NCBI GenBank assembly: GCA_022425565.1
Contig: JAKMFG010000058.1
Coordinates: 1 to 6,447, forward strand
Length of the DNA stretch: 6,447 nt
Direction: 5' to 3'
DNA from: Alphaproteobacteria bacterium
GTDB taxonomy: Bacteria; Pseudomonadota; Alphaproteobacteria; Puniceispirillales; Puniceispirillaceae
The number at the start of each line of letters is the position of its first letter. Within the stretch, counting starts at the first letter, position 1. The notes under the pieces were generated by a model. That model did no database searches, was not told the DNA's origin, and saw nothing but the letters and a program-made list of their open reading frames with translations. The position numbers were made by a program, and so were the translations under genes. Of the stretch, positions 1 to 5,481 are shown piece by piece.

Positions 1-582
1 CCAGAAATGGCGTCCTGAAGCGAGATATTGTTCGGCGACCTTGCGTTCGGGCTTTTCAGTGAATGACACAACGTCAGCCACATCCTCGTTCCTGTCCGCC
101 ACCTCGATATAGCCGTATCCTGTAGCCGGTTCTGTCGCTGTGATGCCGAAGGTGACCCAGCGTCCTGCCGCACAGATTTTGGTGCCCCGCCTGACGGTCG
201 CTGCAAAGCCGGCAGTGTCTTCAATCCAGTGGTCTGATGGCATGATAAGCAGGATGTCGTCGGGATCGCTGGCCTTGGCCGCAAACCAGATCGCCGGTGC
301 CGTGTTTCGTCCGGTCTCCTCGAGAATATAATGTGCAGCTTGCTCATGCTCTGCCAGTGTCTGTCGGCACAGAAACCCGTGCTGACGGCTGGAAACAACA
401 ATCGGCATAAGGGCGCCGTCCATGCCGACTGCACGTTCGACAGTACGGGCGAACAGGCTTCCTGTGCCAGGGAAGGAGATAAACTGCTTGGGTAGAGATT
501 TCCGGCTGGATGGCCAGAGTCTCGTCCCGGAACCGCCAGACAGAATGACGGGCCTGATATTGTATGGTCCTTGGTCGTGCAC
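1..582 (-). CDS. manC: Mannose-1-phosphate guanylyltransferase, N-terminal part (cut by window edge)
   Basis: This enzyme makes GDP-mannose from mannose-1-phosphate and GTP in the cytoplasm, feeding polysaccharide and capsule sugar pathways. The 194 codons in the window show the sugar-nucleotidyltransferase signature SGGSGTRLWP at residues 15-24 and PKQF at 31-34, then EETGRNTAPA near residue 90, the metal/nucleotide-site motif MPSDH at 114-118, FGI at 145-147 and EPATGYGYIE at 151-160. These are hallmarks of the ManC/CpsB/XanB/AlgA family. Full-length members run to roughly 470 residues, so more than half, including any C-terminal isomerase-type cupin domain, lies beyond position 1. No ATG is available between the upstream in-frame stop (604-606) and the signature, so I chose GTG at 580-582, which has a GGGAG about 10 bases upstream. 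The family call is firm; whether the enzyme is mono- or bifunctional cannot be seen. It lies downstream of the lysR gene on the same strand but 154 bp away, so co-transcription is uncertain. Confidence 0.93.
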   Translation of the reverse strand, partial: MHDQGPYNIRPVILSGGSGTRLWPSSRKSLPKQFISFPGTGSLFARTVERAVGMDGALMPIVVSSRQHGFLCRQTLAEHEQAAHYILEETGRNTAPAIWFAAKASDPDDILLIMPSDHWIEDTAGFAATVRRGTKICAAGRWVTFGITATEPATGYGYIEVADRNEDVADVVSFTEKPERKVAEQYLASGRHFW

Positions 583-736
583 GAAACTCTGGCTCCCGGC
601 GTATCAGTCTGGGATGACATAGTGCAGGATCATCTGGGGCCTGCAAAGAGAAGTTGTCCAATAGGGCAATGGCGCTGTGGCTGGCAGGACCGTTCGGGGG
701 CCCGTCCGGAATTTGTCCGAGGTCCGTCTGGCTGAG

Positions 737-1639
737 TTACCGCATGCTGGCACAGATATCGCGAAGGAAAGACATGAAGACCTGTGCCTTCTTTGGCAAA
801 AGCCTGCGGCCCGGAAAAAGAAGCGACAGGCTGGATTCCTGGCGAAGGTGAAGATGCGGGTATAGCTGTACAAGGGAGCCCTCCCGGATCGCGGCACGGC
901 AATAGAGGTCGGGCGCGAATGACAGTCCGCCGCCCGCGCGCACGAATTCACGGAGCAGAATGGGATCGTTCACCTGCATGATCCGCTCGCCCTGCAGCGT
1001 GATATCCCGTGCGGCACCGTTCCTGTCCACAACTGTGACGGGCGCCTCGCCATACCGTGTTTCCACAGCCCCGAAAAATGATGCCAGCTCTTCCGGTGCC
1101 GGATCTGCTGGCAGGCCGGCTGCAATTTCCGGCGCGGCGATCCAGATTAGCGGCGTGTTGATCAGGCGTTGTTGGATCAGGTCGGAATCTGTCGCCGAGC
1201 CGACGATGACAGCCATGTCGATAGCGTCTCGGATCAGGTCCGGCTGGCTGCTGCCAATTATTAAATCAAGCCTGATATCGGGATATGCTGCCTGAAACTG
1301 GGCAAGGTGTGGCCCTACGATTTCACGACCAAACGCCATGGGAAGCGCAACGGTCAAGGTACCGCGCGGTGTTTCGCTGAGACCGGCCAGTTCGGCACTG
1401 GCAGCCTCGACCTGTTCCAGGATTCTGACAGCATGCTGATAGAACTGGCCTCCGTCATGCGTCAGCCGCAGCGACCGGGGCCCACGCACAAACAGCTGAA
1501 GCCCGATATCTTCCTCCAGCCGGGCGATGGCGCGGCTGATTGTCGATTTTGGCTCGCCAAGCCTGCGGGCTGCGGCTGAGATGCCGCCGACTTCAGCCAC
1601 GGCGACAAAGGCAGGGAGATGATCAACGTTCCAATTCAT
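737..1639 (-). CDS. LysR-type transcriptional regulator, probable regulator of the divergent ligABK operon
   Basis: This is a DNA-binding regulator of 300 residues, a normal length for the LysR family. Residues 1-60 form the winged helix-turn-helix: it opens MNWNVDHLPAFVAVAE, followed by GISAAARRLGEPKSTISRAI (20-39) and the usual LEEDIGLQLF (41-50). The remainder, from about residue 88 (RGTLTVALP), is the periplasmic-binding-protein-like effector domain. It is divergent from ligA with 125 bp between start codons, the classic layout for a LysR activator of a catabolic operon; LigR of the Sphingobium protocatechuate pathway is a known functional parallel. I chose ATG at 1637-1639 because it gives the standard LysR N-terminus. 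No clear Shine-Dalgarno precedes it. A GTG at 1661-1663 with GGAA 5 bases upstream would add 8 residues and is a real alternative. The effector (protocatechuate, gallate or an intermediate) is inferred from context only. Confidence 0.93.
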   Translation of the reverse strand: MNWNVDHLPAFVAVAEVGGISAAARRLGEPKSTISRAIARLEEDIGLQLFVRGPRSLRLTHDGGQFYQHAVRILEQVEAASAELAGLSETPRGTLTVALPMAFGREIVGPHLAQFQAAYPDIRLDLIIGSSQPDLIRDAIDMAVIVGSATDSDLIQQRLINTPLIWIAAPEIAAGLPADPAPEELASFFGAVETRYGEAPVTVVDRNGAARDITLQGERIMQVNDPILLREFVRAGGGLSFAPDLYCRAAIREGSLVQLYPHLHLRQESSLSLLFPGRRLLPKKAQVFMSFLRDICASMR

Positions 1640-1764
1640 GAACGTATTGTGCACAAAATTCACATTTGTTCCATAATTGGTATCAGCTATGGTGATCGGA
1701 ACACTTCGATTTGAACCAGAGCAGGGCCCGCATGACCGGCGCCTGTGATGGCGGGAGGACAGCG
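1640..1764. promoter_or_regulatory. Divergent lysR/ligA promoter region
   Basis: This 125-bp spacer separates the LysR gene from ligA and must carry both promoters. A perfect palindrome sits at its lysR-proximal end (separate entry). A weaker nested inverted pair follows: GTTCC/GGAAC at 1668-1672 and 1698-1702, with CCATA/TATGG at 1671-1675 and 1688-1692 inside it. A poor sigma-70-like pair for ligA can be drawn (TTGTTC at 1666-1671 and TATGGT at 1688-1693, 16-bp spacer). This is consistent with a promoter that depends on an activator, but the exact boxes are uncertain. Confidence 0.5.
1646..1659. promoter_or_regulatory. Candidate LysR operator (T-N11-A type palindrome)
   Basis: The core TTGTGCACAA at 1647-1656 is a perfect 10-bp palindrome in AT-rich flanks, lying 7-17 bp upstream of the lysR start codon. 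LysR proteins typically bind an interrupted dyad with a T-N11-A core next to their own gene. Placement and symmetry fit autoregulation plus activation of ligABK, but binding by this particular regulator is inferred. Confidence 0.5.
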
Positions 1765-2154
1765 ATGACAAGCCGAGACTATGATGATGTGCCGGGCACC
1801 TATGTCCTGGACAGCCGAAGCTATCGCAAGGGCTATCACCTCAACATGTTCTGCATGTCGCTGAACAAGGCAGAATGCCGTGAGGAGTTTGCCCGCGACG
1901 AGAGAGCCTATCTCGAAAAATTTCCGATGACCGCGGAGCAGCGGCAGGCGGTTCTCGACCGCGACTATATCCGGCTGCTGCAGCTTGGAGCCAATGTCTA
2001 TTACACATTCAAGATCGTCAGCCACGACAGGCAGCCACCACAGGTGATGTACGGCAAGATGTCGGTGCCGCCGATGAGCTTTGACGAATTTCAGGAAATG
2101 ATGATCAACGGCGGACGCCCGATTGACGGCAACCGCTCAAAGGGGGAGAGCTGA
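1765..2154 (+). CDS. ligA: Protocatechuate 4,5-dioxygenase, alpha (small) subunit
   Basis: This is the small subunit of an extradiol ring-cleavage dioxygenase, which packs against LigB and helps close the active site. The 129-residue product has the LigA-family landmarks: DDVPGTYVLD (7-16), RKGYHLNMFCMSLNKAE (21-37), ERAYLEKFPMT (46-56), DRDY (65-68), LGANVYY (74-80) and, near the C-terminus, FDEFQEMMINGGRP (106-119). From memory it aligns along nearly its whole length with Sphingobium LigA (139 residues), with a shorter N-terminus. I chose ATG at 1765 because GGGAGG sits 7 bases upstream and the family similarity starts there; an upstream in-frame ATG at 1711 would add 18 unrelated residues. 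It is the first gene of the operon, and its TGA is separated from the ligB ATG by one base, which suggests coupled translation of the two subunits. Confidence 0.94.
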   Translation: MTSRDYDDVPGTYVLDSRSYRKGYHLNMFCMSLNKAECREEFARDERAYLEKFPMTAEQRQAVLDRDYIRLLQLGANVYYTFKIVSHDRQPPQVMYGKMSVPPMSFDEFQEMMINGGRPIDGNRSKGES

Positions 2155-2155
2155 C

Positions 2156-2995
2156 ATGGCCAGACTGATTGCTGGAATGGGGACATCGCATGTGCCCGGC
2201 GTCGGCGCCGCGATGGATAACGGCAAGACGCACGAGGATTACTGGATCGAACTGTTCAAGGGGTTCGAGCCGATTCGCGACTGGCATGCCAAGAATGTGC
2301 CGGATGTGAACATCATCGTGTTCAATGATCATGCGACGTCGATGACTCTGAACCATTACTCCACCTTCATGATGGGGGTGGCAGAGCAGTTCCAGCCCGC
2401 TGACGAAGGATGGGGCCCGCGCAAGGTGCCGGTGGTCGAGGGCCATCCCGAGCTTGCCTGGCATCTGGTTGAGAACCTGATCCTTGACGAGTTCGACATG
2501 GCGGTCACCGCCGATTTCGATGTCGACCACGGTCTGACCGTGCCGCTGTCGATTGCTTATGATCAGCCGGACGCCTGGCCGACCAAGGTGATCCCGCTCT
2601 GTGTGAACGTCATCCAGTATCCGCAGCCGACGGCGCTTCGCTGTTTCAAGCTTGGCCAGGCCATCCGCCGTGCGGTCGACAGCTTCCCCGAGGACATCAC
2701 TGTCGGGATCTGGGGAACCGGCGGCCTGTCACACCAGCTTGGCGGTGAGCGGGCGGGTGTTGTGAACCCCGATTTCGACAAGCGGTTCCTCGACAATCTG
2801 GTCAGTAACCCGATGGCGAATGCCAGCCTGACCCACACCGATTTTATTCGTGAGGCCGGGGCCGAGGGCATTGAGATGATCATGTGGAACGTGATGCGCG
2901 GCGCGCTCGACGAGGATGTTCGCGAGGTCTACCGGCTGTATCATATCCCGGTGTCGGCAACAGCCTACGGGGCGATTATCCTCGAAAATAGCTGA
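2156..2995 (+). CDS. ligB: Protocatechuate 4,5-dioxygenase, beta (catalytic) subunit
   Basis: This is the catalytic, Fe(II)-dependent subunit that opens the aromatic ring between C4 and C5 of protocatechuate (or a close analogue such as gallate) to a muconate semialdehyde. The 279-residue protein matches Sphingobium LigB closely. The iron ligands known there as His12, His61 and Glu242 correspond to H12 (TSHVPG), H59 (FNDHA) and E240 (EGIE); the catalytic base His195 corresponds to H193 (WGTGGLSHQL). The constant offset of two fits a short loop deletion before H59. PADEGWGPR (81-89), DVDHG (122-126) and the late YHIPVSATAYGA (262-273) are also family marks. It ends about 20 residues earlier than the 302-residue Sphingobium protein, which lacks an obvious catalytic role in that tail. 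GGGGGAG precedes the ATG at a good distance. All catalytic residues are present, so it should be active; protocatechuate versus gallate preference cannot be decided from sequence by eye. Confidence 0.95.
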   Translation: MARLIAGMGTSHVPGVGAAMDNGKTHEDYWIELFKGFEPIRDWHAKNVPDVNIIVFNDHATSMTLNHYSTFMMGVAEQFQPADEGWGPRKVPVVEGHPELAWHLVENLILDEFDMAVTADFDVDHGLTVPLSIAYDQPDAWPTKVIPLCVNVIQYPQPTALRCFKLGQAIRRAVDSFPEDITVGIWGTGGLSHQLGGERAGVVNPDFDKRFLDNLVSNPMANASLTHTDFIREAGAEGIEMIMWNVMRGALDEDVREVYRLYHIPVSATAYGAIILENS

Positions 2996-3030
2996 TCTGG
3001 TGAACCCTATCCCGTGAAAGGGGTGTTGTG

Positions 3031-3756
3031 ATGAAAACAGTGGCAGTCAGGACCATCAGCCGCACCGACTCCGGCCTTGCCGCAAGGCTGGGAGATGCCG
3101 GAGCCTCAACCGTCCACGAGGCACAGGGACGAACCGGCCTGATGGACAGGGCGCTCCGCCCGATCTATCCCGGCGCGCGGATTGGTGGCACCGCGGTAAC
3201 CATTCTTGCCGCGCCCGGGGACAATTGGATGGTGCATGTCGCCATCGAGCTCTGCCAGCCGGGTGATATCCTTGTCCTTGCCACGACGTCGCCGAACACA
3301 GACGGCTATTTCGGCGATCTTCTGGCAACCTCGGCGCAGGCGCGCGGGGTGAACGGGTTGATCAGCGATGCCGGCGTGCGCGATGTCAGTGACCTTCAGG
3401 AGATGGATTTCCCGGTATGGTCGCGGGCCGTGTCATCAATGGGAACGGTCAAGAACACCGTTGGTGCGGTCAACGTGCCGGTTGTATGTGCCGGCCAGCT
3501 GGTGTTTCCGGGGGATGTGATTGTGGCTGATGACGACGGGGTGACCGTTGTCGCGCGTGCCAGTGCCGACGAGGTCATGGACAAGGCTCAGGCCAGAATC
3601 GATGCCGAGGAAGCCAAACGCCAGCGGCTTGCCGCCGGCGAGCTGGGACTGGACATCTATGATATGCGTGGCCGGCTGGCCGATGCCGGTCTGCGCTATG
3701 TCGAGACTCTCGACGAGCTGGGTGATTTCAACGGGATTGACTGCCGCGGCCGATAG
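3031..3756 (+). CDS. ligK: 4-carboxy-4-hydroxy-2-oxoadipate aldolase / oxaloacetate decarboxylase (RraA-like)
   Basis: This is a class II, divalent-metal-dependent pyruvate aldolase. It splits 4-carboxy-4-hydroxy-2-oxoadipate (and HMG) into pyruvate and oxaloacetate, the last step shared by the protocatechuate 4,5-cleavage and gallate pathways; family members also decarboxylate oxaloacetate. The 241-residue protein has the RraA/HMG-aldolase fold signatures: [13 protein letters not shown] (26-38), [20 protein letters not shown] (53-72), GDILVL (78-83), [18 protein letters not shown] (94-111), and the metal/substrate site [10 protein letters not shown] (113-122), in which R117-D118 match the conserved Arg-Asp pair. 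[16 protein letters not shown] (159-174) is also conserved. The long C-terminal helical tail is typical of the aldolases rather than of the shorter RraA RNase E inhibitors. I chose ATG at 3031; GTG at 3028 would add one residue, and AAAGGGG at 3017-3023 serves either. It starts 35 bp after ligB in the same direction, so it is very likely co-transcribed. Confidence 0.92.
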   Translation: MKTVAVRTISRTDSGLAARLGDAGASTVHEAQGRTGLMDRALRPIYPGARIGGTAVTILAAPGDNWMVHVAIELCQPGDILVLATTSPNTDGYFGDLLATSAQARGVNGLISDAGVRDVSDLQEMDFPVWSRAVSSMGTVKNTVGAVNVPVVCAGQLVFPGDVIVADDDGVTVVARASADEVMDKAQARIDAEEAKRQRLAAGELGLDIYDMRGRLADAGLRYVETLDELGDFNGIDCRGR

Positions 3757-3769
3757 TCTGCGGTCAGGG

Positions 3770-3787
3770 GCGGATCATTTGATCCGC
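3770..3787. terminator. Inverted repeat at convergent gene ends, possible bidirectional terminator
   Basis: GCGGATCA at 3770-3777 and TGATCCGC at 3780-3787 form a perfect 8-bp stem with a 2-base loop (in practice probably a 7-bp stem with a 4-base loop). It begins 14 bp after the ligK stop and spans the last codons and stop of the convergent minus-strand gene. The position suits a shared transcription end, but no run of T follows on either strand, so intrinsic termination is not assured. Confidence 0.4.
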
Positions 3788-4065
3788 TTGCACATATACT
3801 CTGACTGGCAGCGGACCTTCTGGTCATCGACCCGTATCAACGCATCCTTGCCACCGCTTTGCCGCTTGTAGAAGCAGTTCGTGCCGCCATCGGCATATTC
3901 GCGACGGCGCAACCGGCAAAGCTCCACTCTGGGTGCGTCGTCCTCATTCTGTGACTTGTAGGTGCGACCAGCCGCACCGGCACGGCCGACAAGGGCCATG
4001 GTCAGCAGCGCGACGCCACCAGCAAGAAAATGCCGGCGATCACTCCTCCTGAGCTTCAATGTCAT
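3775..4065 (-). CDS. Small exported four-cysteine protein with Tat-type signal, function unknown
   Basis: I do not recognise this 96-residue protein. It begins with a basic stretch containing a twin-arginine motif (SDRRHFLAGG, R10-R11), then a hydrophobic segment (about 16-28) and a small-residue region (AGAAG, 29-33) suitable for signal peptidase cleavage. It is therefore probably sent to the periplasm, possibly folded, through Tat. The mature part is only about 63 residues, strongly basic, with four cysteines at 50, 64, 86 and 92, an even number that could form two disulfides. No heme (CxxCH) or metal-finger pattern is present. The ATG at 4063-4065 is preferred because it includes the whole signal; it overlaps the 3' end of the upstream gene by 26 bp in another frame, which suggests translational coupling. 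It is the last gene of the four-gene cassette. The reading frame is well supported by the signal-plus-cysteine pattern; function is unknown. Confidence 0.75.
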   Translation of the reverse strand: MTLKLRRSDRRHFLAGGVALLTMALVGRAGAAGRTYKSQNEDDAPRVELCRLRRREYADGGTNCFYKRQSGGKDALIRVDDQKVRCQSEYMCKRIK

Positions 4066-4246
4066 CTTCCGATCCCGGCAGATAGGCCTTGCCCTGAATC
4101 GCGCGTGCACCGAGCAGTTCGACAAGTTCCTTGTTATTGGCGATGACAGCACGAAGAACCTCGTCAACCTTCTGCTCCGCCTCTTCCAGCGTCTCGACAT
4201 CCATTTCCGCAATGCCGTCGATAATCCAGTGAACTTTAACTTCCAT
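4040..4246 (-). CDS. Small acidic protein of unknown function (68 residues)
   Basis: I do not recognise a named family. The protein starts with a short beta-like segment (VKVHWIIDG, 3-11) followed by a long acidic amphipathic helix region (about 15-45, with VETLEEAEQKVDEVL at 17-31), then LGARAIQGKAYLPGSEDD (45-62) and a Glu-rich end. It has no cysteine, signal peptide or membrane segment, so it should be cytoplasmic. A strand-helix order with one conserved-looking tryptophan suggests a small alpha/beta domain rather than a random open frame. GGGAG lies about 10 bases before the ATG at 4244-4246. It follows the Sel1-like gene by 17 bp and overlaps the next gene by 26 bp, so it is embedded in a tight operon; that packing is the best evidence that it is a true gene. 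Confidence 0.75.
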   Translation of the reverse strand: MEVKVHWIIDGIAEMDVETLEEAEQKVDEVLRAVIANNKELVELLGARAIQGKAYLPGSEDDIEAQEE

Positions 4247-4263
4247 TCTTCATCTCCCTGCCG

Positions 4264-4908
4264 TCAGTCCAAGCTGATATTGAGGCTTTCATAAATCGTG
4301 CCAGCCTCGCTTTGCAGATCGACAATCTTTTCATCATCGACATTGTCGCGTGCATCATCGCGTGCTTCAAGTGCGCCCTCCAGGCCCAGCGCCGCGCTGA
4401 TCGAGAACCAGACATAGGCTGTTTCGAAATCTGGCTCCTCCAGCATCTGCAGGTGGAAGGTGGCAAATTGCGAAACGGCATCGGGGCTTCCCGCCTCGAT
4501 GCGCGCTTCCAGCCGTTCGCGAACGGCGCCACGAACCTCTTCGATGGATTTTTCCGGAAGATAGCCGGCCAGGTCATCGGCAAGCTCTTCGGCGGCCTCG
4601 ATTCCACCGAGTTGCGCTGACCAGGCCCAGATCAGCGCCTTGGTGAAATCCTGGGGCGCGCCCTTGCCGGCCTCGAGAAGGATGGCGAGATTGTATTGTG
4701 CGTCATGCTGGTCGGTTTCGGCCTGTAGTGAGAACAGCTTGACCGCGTGGCGGAAATTCTTGTCCTTAACCGCCTGCACCGCCTCGTTGAAGGTGGCGGT
4801 GCTGCTGTCGATCTGCGCTGTAACCGGAAGCGGCATTGCGAGTGCCAGCCCAAATGCGGCCGCGGCAGCCAGTGCCGCGAGGTTCAGTCTCGGACGTAAA
4901 CCGACCAT
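4264..4908 (-). CDS. Secreted Sel1/TPR-like repeat protein
   Basis: This 214-residue protein begins with a Sec-type signal peptide: basic residues R5 and R7, an Ala/Leu-rich hydrophobic core (about 9-25) and a likely cleavage after VTA at 31. The mature part is alpha-helical with Sel1/TPR character. A helix pair around FNEAVQAVKDKNFRHAVKLF (40-59) is followed by a Sel1-type unit, AQYNLAILLEAGKGAPQDFT (70-89) and ALIWAWSAQLGGIEAAEEL (91-109). A second, more divergent unit is AVSQFATFHLQM (144-155) plus FETAYVWFSISAALGLEGAL (161-180). Proteins of this class usually act as periplasmic scaffolds for protein-protein contacts; no catalytic residues are evident. It starts 4 bp after the stop of the NHLP-like gene and ends 17 bp before the 68-residue gene, so it is almost certainly in their operon. 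The partner is unknown; the export and repeat calls are fairly secure. Confidence 0.85.
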   Translation of the reverse strand: MVGLRPRLNLAALAAAAAFGLALAMPLPVTAQIDSSTATFNEAVQAVKDKNFRHAVKLFSLQAETDQHDAQYNLAILLEAGKGAPQDFTKALIWAWSAQLGGIEAAEELADDLAGYLPEKSIEEVRGAVRERLEARIEAGSPDAVSQFATFHLQMLEEPDFETAYVWFSISAALGLEGALEARDDARDNVDDEKIVDLQSEAGTIYESLNISLD

Positions 4909-4912
4909 CAGT

Positions 4913-5290
4913 CTAGCGGCCTGCCATCATGACAAGCTGAAGATACAGAATCCTGAGCTTAAAGTTTGAGTTCGGGCGACGCTCATAGACCACGATGCGC
5001 GGACGGTCGGTGCCGGGCTTCTGGAATTCGATGGACGTGTTCTCGGGAAGGACGATGCCCTCTCTTTCGAGCGTTCCCTGTGGGTCGCGCGCGAACATGT
5101 CGGCAAATTCACGGTCGATCCAGATCAGTGCCAGTGCTTTGCCCAGAATTTCGGGCAAGCGCTCGCGCACATCCTCGCGCGACTTGAACGTCGTGTGATC
5201 GGAAACGAGATCATAGCGCGCGCTGCCTGGCTTGGGGACCAGACCCTGTGGCTTGACCGGCACAAGGGCGTTTTTCGTCGGCTGGCTCAT
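4913..5290 (-). CDS. NHLP-like (nitrile hydratase leader-like) domain protein
   Basis: The 125-residue product has no signal peptide. Residues 1-30 are a Pro/Lys-rich, probably disordered arm. Residues about 35-105 resemble the nitrile hydratase alpha-type leader domain (NHLP): a helix rich in small and hydrophobic residues leads into ALIWIDREFADMFARDPQG (54-72), then TLEREGIVLPENTSIEF (73-89) and a final strand RPRIVVYERR (96-105). The spacing Trp-x-Asp-x-x-Phe, Asp-Pro, Gly-Ile-x-Leu-Pro is what I compare with that family. NHLP domains occur in nitrile hydratase subunits, where they are linked to cobalt or iron sites, and as leaders of some ribosomal natural-product precursors. Here the metal-binding cysteine cluster of true nitrile hydratase is absent, and the tail (106-125) has no Cys, no Thr and one Ser, so it is a poor core peptide. 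I chose ATG at 5288-5290, although the Shine-Dalgarno is weak; a TTG at 5363-5365 would add 25 residues. The family assignment is by eye. Confidence 0.8.
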   Translation of the reverse strand: MSQPTKNALVPVKPQGLVPKPGSARYDLVSDHTTFKSREDVRERLPEILGKALALIWIDREFADMFARDPQGTLEREGIVLPENTSIEFQKPGTDRPRIVVYERRPNSNFKLRILYLQLVMMAGR

Positions 5291-5481
5291 CGGTTGCGAC
5301 GACCTGAAGCTAATGAAGCAAAAAAGAATCAGCTGACATGATGCCAGTTTTGGCCAGAATCGCAACCATCTAGGCCGGGCAGAGCTGTCTGGTGCCGGGT
5401 ATTTTGGGGGATGTTGACCGCAGACACGGGTTTTGGCACGGAATTTGGATAGACACTGGCTGGACAGGAATGAGGGCCATC
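5291..5481. promoter_or_regulatory. Divergent spacer between the NHLP-like cassette and the flagellar rod gene
   Basis: This 191-bp region must hold the promoters of both the minus-strand four-gene cassette and the rod gene. The rod side has a clear sigma-54 site (separate entry). On the cassette side I see no convincing sigma-70 pair. On the minus strand there is a T-rich run (TTCTTTTTTG, near 5320-5329) and a short inverted pair GCCA/TGGC around 5343-5354. A 19-codon open frame (ATG at 5367-5369, minus strand) lies ahead of the cassette but has no supporting evidence. Confidence 0.4.
5433..5449 (+). promoter_or_regulatory. Sigma-54 (RpoN) promoter of the flagellar rod gene
   Basis: The sequence TTGGCACGGAATTTGGA matches the sigma-54 consensus YTGGCACGrNNNTTGCW at all positions except the C of the -12 GC, which is G here. 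The GG of the -24 element and the G of the -12 element are correctly spaced. Transcription would start near 5460, giving a leader of about 22 bases that contains the GAGGG ribosome site for the ATG at 5482. Sigma-54 control of hook and basal-body genes is established in Caulobacter and relatives, so location and gene content agree. Confidence 0.72.

Noticed and set aside
344..951. Several minus-strand open frames over the manC start and the lysR end
   Set aside because: Their translations are Arg/Pro/Ser-rich shadows; the frame carrying the nucleotidyltransferase signature is a different one that starts at GTG 582.
960..1579. Long plus-strand open frames opposite the LysR gene
   Set aside because: They are antisense shadows in GC-rich coding DNA, with no family resemblance and no ribosome sites; the minus-strand LysR call is unambiguous.
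1640..1771. N-terminal extension of the LysR frame up to an ATG at 1771
   Set aside because: It runs through the divergent spacer and into the start of ligA, and its residues look nothing like a LysR N-terminus; the standard helix-turn-helix start is at 1639.
4913..4975. C-terminal tail of the NHLP-like protein as a RiPP core peptide
   Set aside because: No Cys or Thr, only one Ser nearby, no Gly-Gly or Gly-Ala leader cleavage site, and no modification enzyme or exporter in the window.
5291..5365. 25-residue N-terminal extension of the NHLP-like protein from a TTG start
   Set aside because: It would create a hydrophobic Cys-containing lead (ILFCFISF) from a rare start codon with no Shine-Dalgarno; ATG at 5290 gives a sensible soluble protein. 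Not fully excluded.
5310..5369. 19-codon open frame upstream of the cassette as a leader peptide with T-run attenuator
   Set aside because: No ribosome site, no run of regulatory codons, and no stable hairpin directly before the T run.
5392..5481. Longer N-terminus for the rod protein
   Set aside because: The extra residues cover the sigma-54 promoter and its leader, and do not resemble rod proteins.
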